Of a stretch of DNA of 17,686 bases, positions 12,818 through 17,686 are shown piece after piece. The stretch lies in contig CAIKBK010000064.1 of assembly GCA_903825615.1 (NCBI GenBank), positions 1-17,686 on the forward strand, in the 5' to 3' direction. How positions within the stretch are numbered: position 1 is the first letter of the stretch; each line of letters starts with the position of its first letter. This DNA is from Candidatus Vogelbacteria bacterium (GTDB lineage: Bacteria; Patescibacteriota; Minisyncoccia; Phycocordibacterales; XYD1-FULL-46-19). The notes under the pieces are model-generated. The model made no database searches and had not been told where the DNA came from. It was given only the letters and a program-made list of their open reading frames with translations. Both the position numbers and the translations under genes were made by a program.

Positions 12818-13052
12818 AAAGACGTTTCTTAAACCACTCAATAATAGGAACAAGGATTAGGGTGGCCAAAGTTAACCATAAAACAGAGCCAGCCAGGCTA
12901 TAAAGCAATTCATAAAGTAACACTGCCAAGACACCTTCATAATACCAAGGAAAAGAAAGAATTAAGGCACCTAGAAATATTAAACTAACCCACCAAGGCA
13001 AAGCCACGGTCGATATTAGTAATAGAATAGTAAGGCTAAGTCTTGGCATCAT
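12804..13052 (-). CDS. mreD: MreD-like rod-shape membrane protein, short form
   Basis: This 82-residue, highly hydrophobic protein has about three membrane segments and ends in EWFKKRLYVFR. MreD is the membrane partner of MreC in the Rod complex. The call depends on position between mreC and mrdA, because sequence conservation is weak. Typical MreD has about 160 residues and five or six segments, so this is half-length. There is no sign of a frameshift, since it overlaps both neighbours in frame (17 nt with mreC, 14 nt with mrdA). The start could be the first or second of two adjacent ATGs. Confidence 0.7.
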   Translation of the reverse strand: MMPRLSLTILLLISTVALPWWVSLIFLGALILSFPWYYEGVLAVLLYELLYSLAGSVLWLTLATLILVPIIEWFKKRLYVFR

Positions 13053-13845
13053 AAATCTCTAACCATTTAAGTTGCCACAAATTGACCGGGGTTTTAATTA
13101 AAATTTCCTGATTCGGTTGACTGGGATTCTTGCTGATATTACGAACAGTGCCAATTAATAAGTTGTTATAAAGTGGAGCTAAGACTCGGTCACCAATAGT
13201 AATTACTGTGTCTTTGGGCAAAGAGATTTTAAAATTCCCCGCCCCAGCACCCAAAGCTAAAGCGGGAACATTTTTAGGCCCAATCATAACCGAAAGATTC
13301 TCTTCGGCTGATATTAAACGCACTTTAGAATACCAAGCTCCAATCTCGGCGACTCGCCCAACAAGAACTCCACCAGTGGCCACAGCTAGATCGCCCGGCT
13401 TCATCGCCTGAGACAAATTATTTTTACCGACATCAATTAAAAGTGTTTGGTAAGGAATAAAGTTCGGTAAAAAGATAAGTTCCCCGACAATCGGCAAATT
13501 ATTATCTTTTAATCGACCCAAAAGGCTGCGGAAATAATCATTACTGCTTTCTGTTTGACTACTAGCCAAAAGTTTTATTTTTAAATTATTGTTTTCTTCC
13601 TGCAAACGACGATTTTCGACGGCTAGCTGGTTTTTATCGCGAAAAAAATCAAAAATCGCCTGTCCGCCAGAAAAAATTCCCTCGCTTCCCCACCAGATAG
13701 GCCTAAAAGCTAAGTTCAAAGGACCAGAAGCTGGCCGCAAAATAACTCCGCCCAAAAAATAAATGATTACTAAGACTAAAAGGAAGCTGACAACTTTCCA
13801 GATTAGCTTTTTGCGTTGGAGTTGATAATGATTAGACCTAAACAT
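13036..13845 (-). CDS. mreC: Rod-shape-determining protein MreC
   Basis: MreC is a bitopic scaffold linking MreB to PBP2 and activating it. The 269-residue product has a basic cytoplasmic N-terminus, a membrane helix (about residues 16-36), a coiled coil (NQLAVENRRLQEENNNLKIK, around 72-91) and two beta-barrel domains. The latter contain LLIDVGKNNLSQAMKPGDLA, GVLVGRVAEIG and SVMIGPKNVPALALGAG, all regular MreC features. The ATG directly abuts the mreB stop (TAAATG), indicating translational coupling, and the end overlaps mreD by 17 nt. Confidence 0.94.
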   Translation of the reverse strand: MFRSNHYQLQRKKLIWKVVSFLLVLVIIYFLGGVILRPASGPLNLAFRPIWWGSEGIFSGGQAIFDFFRDKNQLAVENRRLQEENNNLKIKLLASSQTESSNDYFRSLLGRLKDNNLPIVGELIFLPNFIPYQTLLIDVGKNNLSQAMKPGDLAVATGGVLVGRVAEIGAWYSKVRLISAEENLSVMIGPKNVPALALGAGAGNFKISLPKDTVITIGDRVLAPLYNNLLIGTVRNISKNPSQPNQEILIKTPVNLWQLKWLEIYDAKT

Positions 13846-14898
13846 TTAGCGCGGGGTTATTTCTTCTTCATTGTCGAGTAATATGTCTCGATACATTTCA
13901 AGGTTATCAAGGATGACACCGGTGCCACGCACAACGGCCGTCAGAGGATCTTCTGCCAAATGAACAGGAACTTCTAATTCTTTGCTTAGTAATTCCCCAA
14001 GACCACGAATCAGCGCCCCACCGCCCGTGACAACCAAACCGCGACGCATAATGTCTGAGACAACCTCAGGCGGAGTAGATTCGAGCACTTCCTTGATCGC
14101 GTCAATAAAAATATTTAGAGAACTAAAAATCGCTTCGCGCACATCAGAATCAGTAATCGCCACTTCGCGTGGAAGACCAGTTACCAAATCACGCCCGCGC
14201 ACCATCGTCTCATTGTTATCATTTTGCTTCAAAACGGCGCCAATATTTATCTTTACCTCTTCGGCCGTGCGTTCACCCAATAAAATTTTGAATTCGTCAC
14301 GCACGTAATTGATAATATCTTGATTAAAACGCTCGCCAGCAATTAATAAATTTTTGACTTTAACCAAACCACCCAGCGAGATTACCGCGATATCTGTCGT
14401 GCCACCGCCAATATCGACAATCATATTCCCCACCGGATCAAAGATTGGCATATTAATACCAATTGCCGCGGCCATCGGTTGTTCGACGATATGTACCGCT
14501 CGCGCTCCCGCTGCTATCGCGGCATCACGCACGGCCCGCCTCTCAACATTAGTAATACCTGAGGGCACACCAATCACAACACGCGGACGAAAGATATTAC
14601 TGCCCACCAGCGTTGCTGTCTTCTTAAGAAAATAAGCGAGCATTTCCTCGGCCACTTCATAATTAGAAATGACCCCACCGACAAGCGGTTTGATCGCTTG
14701 GATGTGAGCCGGCGTGCGGCCAACCATCTGACTAGCATCAACCCCGACCGCCACCACGCGTCCAGTCTTCTGATTAATAGCAACAATTGACGGCTCAGAA
14801 AGAATAATGCCGTGACCCTTAACGTAAACCAAGGTGTTAGAAGTGCCTAAGTCAATGCCGACGTCATTGGAAAACATTTTGGGAAATTGCCACAACAT
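13846..14898 (-). CDS. mreB: Rod-shape-determining actin homologue MreB
   Basis: MreB is the bacterial actin that polymerises on the inner membrane and orients wall synthesis. The 350-residue protein has the actin-fold nucleotide motifs GIDLGTSNTLVYVKG (14-28), GVPSGITNVERRA, HIVEQPMAAAIG and VDIGGGTTDIAVISLGG (161-177), plus a late GGGALIRGL. The first ATG is preferred because MLWQFPKMFSNDVGIDLGT aligns end to end with the membrane-binding N-terminus of E. coli MreB. It heads mreBCD-mrdA, 27 nt after proS. No clear promoter of its own was found, so readthrough from proS is plausible. Confidence 0.97.
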   Translation of the reverse strand: MLWQFPKMFSNDVGIDLGTSNTLVYVKGHGIILSEPSIVAINQKTGRVVAVGVDASQMVGRTPAHIQAIKPLVGGVISNYEVAEEMLAYFLKKTATLVGSNIFRPRVVIGVPSGITNVERRAVRDAAIAAGARAVHIVEQPMAAAIGINMPIFDPVGNMIVDIGGGTTDIAVISLGGLVKVKNLLIAGERFNQDIINYVRDEFKILLGERTAEEVKINIGAVLKQNDNNETMVRGRDLVTGLPREVAITDSDVREAIFSSLNIFIDAIKEVLESTPPEVVSDIMRRGLVVTGGGALIRGLGELLSKELEVPVHLAEDPLTAVVRGTGVILDNLEMYRDILLDNEEEITPR

Positions 14899-14925
14899 AT
14901 CATTCTTTATTTTCTCTCGTTAAAG

Positions 14926-16176
14926 TTATTTTACTATCGCCAGTAATTCGGACAGATTCACCATTTTTACTTCACCACTCTTTCTTTCTTTTAATTCAAA
15001 TTTGCCTTCCTTCAGGGTTTTATCAGAAACCACAACGCGGTAAGGCATGCCCAAGAGATCCGCATCGGCAAATTTCTCACCCGCCGCAATGTCTCGGTCA
15101 TCAAAGAAAACTTCAAGGCCTTTCTCGCCACAATGTTTATATAATTCTTCGGCTACTTTATAAGCCTCACTGTCCTTAATGCCAAGAGAAACAATATGTA
15201 AAGTAAACGGCGCGATGCTCTTAGGCCAGATTAAACCTTTGTCATCAGAGAGAACCTCTGCCACCGTTCCCATCAGTCGACCCAAACCAATACCATAAGA
15301 ACCCATAACCACCGGTTGCTTCTCTCCCTGCTCATCGGTATAGATAAGGCCAAGCGCTGAAGAAAATTTAGTGCCTAGTTTAAAAATGTTACCAACCTCA
15401 ATCGCTTTCTTCTCCACCAAATCCTCTTTCTTCACACCCAGTTCACTCAAAGTTTCTTCCGTTAAGACTTCTTTATTGATCGCCAATTTTTTCTCCTCAC
15501 TCACATAGATAGTATCTTCGCCCGCTTCGGATAGAGTTTGGTACTCATGACTATATTTGCTAAAAGTGCCACCGCTCGCGTAAGTGATATAAGTCAGATC
15601 ACCCAAGCCAACTCGTTCGAAAATCCGCTCATAGGCACCCTTCATTTGATCATAAAAATCATCAAGGCTCTCTTGATTGTCATTAAAAGAATATAAGTCC
15701 TTCATTAAGAATTCGCGCCCGCGCATTAAACCGCTCTTAGCCCGCTCTTCATTGCGAAATTTGGTTTGGATTTGATAAGCGTAAACTGGCAAATCTTTGT
15801 AGGAACTAATGTGGTTCTTCAACATCTCAGTAATCATTTCTTCGTGAGTGAAACCCAGACCCAACTCCGTACCAGATTTTAATTTAGTCTTAAACCAATT
15901 ATCTACCACGTCGTCGCTCCAACGGCCCGTCTTCTCGTAGAGTTCTTGATTTTGCAGAGCCGTCATCTCAAGCTCCACTCCACCAACGGAATTCATTTCT
16001 TCGCGAATAATACCCGCGATCTTGTCGCGTACCCGCAAACCAAGCGGGAGAAAAGAGTACACGCCGGCCATTTCTTTATTAATATAGCCAGCTCGAATTA
16101 AGAGTTTGGCGTTAGTCGACACCTCTTCTTTGGGCGCTTCGCGCCGAGTCTTAGTGAACAATTGAGATTGTCTCAT
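14926..16176 (-). CDS. proS: Prolyl-tRNA synthetase, short form without editing insertion
   Basis: ProRS charges tRNA-Pro. From the ATG at 16174-16176 (MRQSQLFTKTRREAPKEE, the family start) it has 416 residues. Motif 1 falls around GVYSFLPLGLRVRDKI, motif 2 in FRNEERAKSGLMRGREFLMK, and motif 3 in GSYGIGLGRLMG. The C-terminal anticodon-binding domain (LHIVSLGIKDSEAYKVAEEL to the end) is present. E. coli-type ProRS of about 570 residues carries an insertion (INS) domain between motifs 2 and 3 that edits Ala-tRNA-Pro. Here only about 100 residues separate the motifs, so editing in cis is absent. An upstream in-frame TTG (16203) lies inside the terminator hairpin and is unlikely. Its own promoter lies 8 nt upstream. 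Confidence 0.95.
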   Translation of the reverse strand: MRQSQLFTKTRREAPKEEVSTNAKLLIRAGYINKEMAGVYSFLPLGLRVRDKIAGIIREEMNSVGGVELEMTALQNQELYEKTGRWSDDVVDNWFKTKLKSGTELGLGFTHEEMITEMLKNHISSYKDLPVYAYQIQTKFRNEERAKSGLMRGREFLMKDLYSFNDNQESLDDFYDQMKGAYERIFERVGLGDLTYITYASGGTFSKYSHEYQTLSEAGEDTIYVSEEKKLAINKEVLTEETLSELGVKKEDLVEKKAIEVGNIFKLGTKFSSALGLIYTDEQGEKQPVVMGSYGIGLGRLMGTVAEVLSDDKGLIWPKSIAPFTLHIVSLGIKDSEAYKVAEELYKHCGEKGLEVFFDDRDIAAGEKFADADLLGMPYRVVVSDKTLKEGKFELKERKSGEVKMVNLSELLAIVK

Positions 16177-16184
16177 ATGACCCC

Positions 16185-16213
16185 ATCTTAACGTAAAAGG
16201 CAAAGCAGGTCAA
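16185..16213 (-). promoter_or_regulatory. Promoter of proS, embedded in an upstream hairpin
   Basis: TTGACC (16208-16213), a 17-bp spacer and TAAGAT (16185-16190). The ATG begins 8 nt past the -10, as at mraZ, so the transcript should be leaderless or nearly so. The -35 is part of the 3' arm and loop of the hairpin at 16202-16226. Confidence 0.75.
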
Positions 16214-16226
16214 AAAGACCTGCTTT
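16202..16226 (-). terminator. Hairpin, probable terminator of the small-protein transcript
   Basis: A perfect 10-bp stem AAAGCAGGTC with GACCTGCTTT and a 5-nt loop of T on the minus strand, followed by GCCTTTT. The T-tail is short and displaced by two bases, so termination may be partial. Confidence 0.6.
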
Positions 16227-16271
16227 GGGAAAAGAACCTGCAACTCTATGTTTGTCAAATAGGATAAATTT

Positions 16272-16300
16272 CGAGCCCAGCACTATGGGTGCGGGGCTCG
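16272..16300 (-). ncRNA. Strong stem-loop in the 3' region of the small-protein transcript
   Basis: CGAGCCC pairs with GGGCTCG and, inside one A-G mismatch (plus-strand reading), GCAC pairs with GTGC around a 5-nt loop: 11 pairs in total. No T-run follows, so it is not an ordinary terminator. It lies 19 nt after the stop of the 42-residue ORF. It may stabilise the transcript or be the functional core of an RNA. No family is recognised. Confidence 0.45.
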
Positions 16301-16319
16301 GTACAGGGTTCGGCAAAGC

Positions 16320-16448
16320 TCACAGTTGCCTAAACGAAGAAACGATTGGTAACCTTTTCAGGTCATAAGTTATGAGCCGTAACTCACACAAATGCTTATA
16401 TGCCTGAAGGATTAGTTTCCTCTTGTTTGCAGATTTATGGCTTTTCAT
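16320..16448 (-). CDS. Small basic protein of 42 residues, unknown
   Basis: The ATG at 16446-16448 has a near-perfect SD (GGGAGGAC, about 5-8 nt upstream), rare in this window. Its own consensus promoter ends 27 nt further upstream. The product opens MKSHKSANKRKLILQAYKHL and ends SSFRQL. It has ten Lys/Arg against two acidic residues and no membrane segment, which suggests nucleic-acid binding or a leader peptide. I recognise no family. It lies between rseP and proS as a separate unit followed by two hairpins. The alternative is that the whole 16202-16470 transcript is a regulatory RNA and the ORF is incidental, but the SD argues for translation. Confidence 0.5.
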   Translation of the reverse strand: MKSHKSANKRKLILQAYKHLCELRLITYDLKRLPIVSSFRQL

Positions 16449-16475
16449 AAAGGTCCTCCCTTCTTTCTGGTCGTA

Positions 16476-16504
16476 ATTATTGGCTCACAAGTGAAAAATG
16501 TCAA
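16476..16504 (-). promoter_or_regulatory. Consensus promoter overlapping the rseP stop codon
   Basis: TTGACA (16499-16504), a 17-bp spacer and AATAAT (16476-16481). The -35 is perfect, the -10 matches five of six positions, and the -35 contains the rseP stop TGA. It drives the 42-residue ORF region, with a start expected near 16469. Confidence 0.85.
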
Positions 16505-17610
16505 ATTAGTTTTAAGATGTCGCTGATAGCGATAACGAGCATGAGAAGAATAAGCAAGACAAAGCCCACCAAATTGAGAGCATTGGCCACAGACGGTTTG
16601 ATTGGTCGGCGGATAACGGCCTCAATAACGACGAAGAGCAGGCGCCCGCCATCGAGCGCGGGGAAAGGCAAGAGGTTAAGAATCGCCAAGTTGATAGAAA
16701 TAATAGCCATAAAGTTAAGGAGATAAACAAGACCGAGTCGAGTCGCATCACTCATTAAAGCGTAAATACCAATCGGGCCCGCCACGGCTGTGAGCGCTCC
16801 TCGGCCATCAGTAAATATGGAGCCAAAGAAATCTTTGAACGAAAGGAAAGTATTAACAATGAGATGATAAGTAAAAATTATTCCATAATAAGGCGCTTGC
16901 CACCACGAGACCGAAACCAGACCAATCTTCTGCATAGCAATACCAATCATGGCGTCACTACTAGAACTATTAGCTTTAGGGGTGACAGTGGCCACTGTTG
17001 AACTAGAGAAACCATTAGTCTTGCGCAGATACTCTACCTTCACTTTTTGATTAGGAAATTTCTTTATAAACTCTCTCACTGTCTCGGCTGACAAATCAGT
17101 AACTTTCTCGCTATTAGCCGAAAGGGCAACGAGTTGATCGCCAGTTTTGAGACCCCCCTTCTCAGCTGGAGAATCCTTGAGTACATTAACAATCGCCAGC
17201 ATCTCATTATCAATTGCCATCCCTTTCGGCACCCCATCAGTTGCCACCGGCATACCAATCATTAAGTTAATAGAAATAAGCATCCAAGCCAAAACCATGT
17301 TAAATGACACTCCCGCGACAAGAACTATAGCTTGAATCCATTTGGGACGGTTGACGAGCGAGCGATCTTTATCTGGACCATTGGTGTTCTCTTCAGTTGG
17401 GTCCTCGCCAAAAATTTTGACAAAACCGCCAAAAGGCAACCAGTTGAGAGAGTAGATAGTCTCGCCATACTTCACACCAAAAACACGCGGTGGTAAACCT
17501 AAACCAAACTCATCAACTCTGATTTTCCCCCACTTGGCCATCAGAAAATGCCCCAACTCGTGGGCAAAAATTAAAATCGCTAGAACAATTATGAATAGGA
17601 TTATTGTCAT
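16501..17610 (-). CDS. rseP: Site-2 membrane metalloprotease RseP
   Basis: RseP-type zinc proteases cleave substrates within the membrane, such as anti-sigma factors and signal-peptide remnants. The 369-residue product has the HELGH zinc motif at residues 17-21 in the first membrane helix, followed by FLMAKWGKIRVDEFGLGLPP. Next come a hydrophobic segment (IVLVAGVSFNMVLAW), one PDZ domain (around 135-210, with SPAEKGGLKTGDQLV), further membrane helices and the third zinc-ligand motif NLLPFPALDGGR. E. coli RseP (450 aa) has two PDZ domains; this has one, as in many Gram-positive homologues. No SD precedes the ATG. A terminal TGA overlaps the next promoter. Confidence 0.95.
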   Translation of the reverse strand: MTIILFIIVLAILIFAHELGHFLMAKWGKIRVDEFGLGLPPRVFGVKYGETIYSLNWLPFGGFVKIFGEDPTEENTNGPDKDRSLVNRPKWIQAIVLVAGVSFNMVLAWMLISINLMIGMPVATDGVPKGMAIDNEMLAIVNVLKDSPAEKGGLKTGDQLVALSANSEKVTDLSAETVREFIKKFPNQKVKVEYLRKTNGFSSSTVATVTPKANSSSSDAMIGIAMQKIGLVSVSWWQAPYYGIIFTYHLIVNTFLSFKDFFGSIFTDGRGALTAVAGPIGIYALMSDATRLGLVYLLNFMAIISINLAILNLLPFPALDGGRLLFVVIEAVIRRPIKPSVANALNLVGFVLLILLMLVIAISDILKLI

Positions 17611-17686
17611 TTTGTTTAATTGATCGGTTCGTGCTTATAAAAATGTCTGGCCGAGCATAGCGAGGAGATCCGAGGACTTTTTAGAA
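17611..17686 (-). other. Upstream edge of rseP, content unresolved
   Basis: The 76 bases to the window end hold no SD and no clear promoter. One minus-strand frame is open from the edge and stops at 17635-17637 after 17 codons (it would end LLAMLGQTFL). It could be the 3' end of an upstream gene, but there is too little to judge. Confidence 0.2.

Noticed and set aside
16253..16258. Second perfect TTGACA on the minus strand as a promoter
   Set aside because: No acceptable -10 lies 16-18 bp downstream (TCTTTT at 17 bp). The better proS promoter lies at 16185-16213.
1..17686. CRISPR array
   Set aside because: No series of short, regularly spaced repeats is present. The only clear direct repeat has two copies 841 bp apart.
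17635..17686. 3' end of an upstream gene at the window edge
   Set aside because: The open frame is only 17 codons and could be chance. No motif supports it, so it is noted only as unresolved edge sequence.

Overview
This window looks like a chromosomal segment of a Candidate Phyla Radiation bacterium, most probably Parcubacteria/Patescibacteria. That placement is an inference. It rests on compact housekeeping genes with 0-30 bp gaps, minimal versions of cell-wall enzymes (a MurF without its N-terminal domain, a very short MreD, a ProRS of about 416 residues without an editing insertion), few Shine-Dalgarno (SD) sites, and the gene mix. UGA behaves as a stop, so the standard bacterial code applies.

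From the right edge, reading the minus strand, the order is: rseP (site-2 protease); a separate small transcription unit encoding a 42-residue basic peptide that ends in two strong hairpins; proS; the elongasome genes mreB-mreC-mreD-mrdA; greA with its own promoter; lysS; a secreted GH18 protein of the peptidoglycan-hydrolase type; and the first part of the division and cell wall (dcw) cluster, mraZ-rsmH-ftsL-ftsI-murF. Shape control, division, wall synthesis and a candidate wall hydrolase are therefore chained together. RodA is missing next to mrdA, and mraY/murD/ftsW/murG are missing after murF.

The dcw run stops at murF where two plus-strand cassettes (about 1620-3275) lie between murF and a tRNA-Glu(CUC) gene. 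Each cassette holds a near-identical 69-bp promoter segment (67/69 bases), a structured 5' leader, a strong SD, a gene for a single-pass membrane protein (193 and 194 aa, with no evident similarity to each other), and a strong intrinsic terminator. The two leaders differ in sequence but fold by hand into the same three-way junction, with paired substitutions in the stems and invariant junction strands, followed by one more hairpin before the SD. This covarying leader attached to unrelated coding sequences is the strongest candidate here for an undescribed system. A third promoter-hairpin-terminator stretch (1489-1610) just upstream may be a small RNA or a cassette remnant.

Left of the cassettes, the minus strand resumes with tRNA-Glu, a DedA-family membrane protein starting 1 nt after the tRNA, and a GT4-type glycosyltransferase that runs off the window.

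Regulatory signals seen directly include a MraZ-type operator (three TGGN repeats at exact 10-bp period) over the mraZ -10 box, a consensus DnaA box upstream of it, and four minus-strand promoters (greA, GH18, mraZ, proS) whose -10 boxes lie only 8-10 nt from the start codon. Those four predict leaderless or nearly leaderless mRNAs, in contrast to the long SD-bearing leaders of the cassettes.
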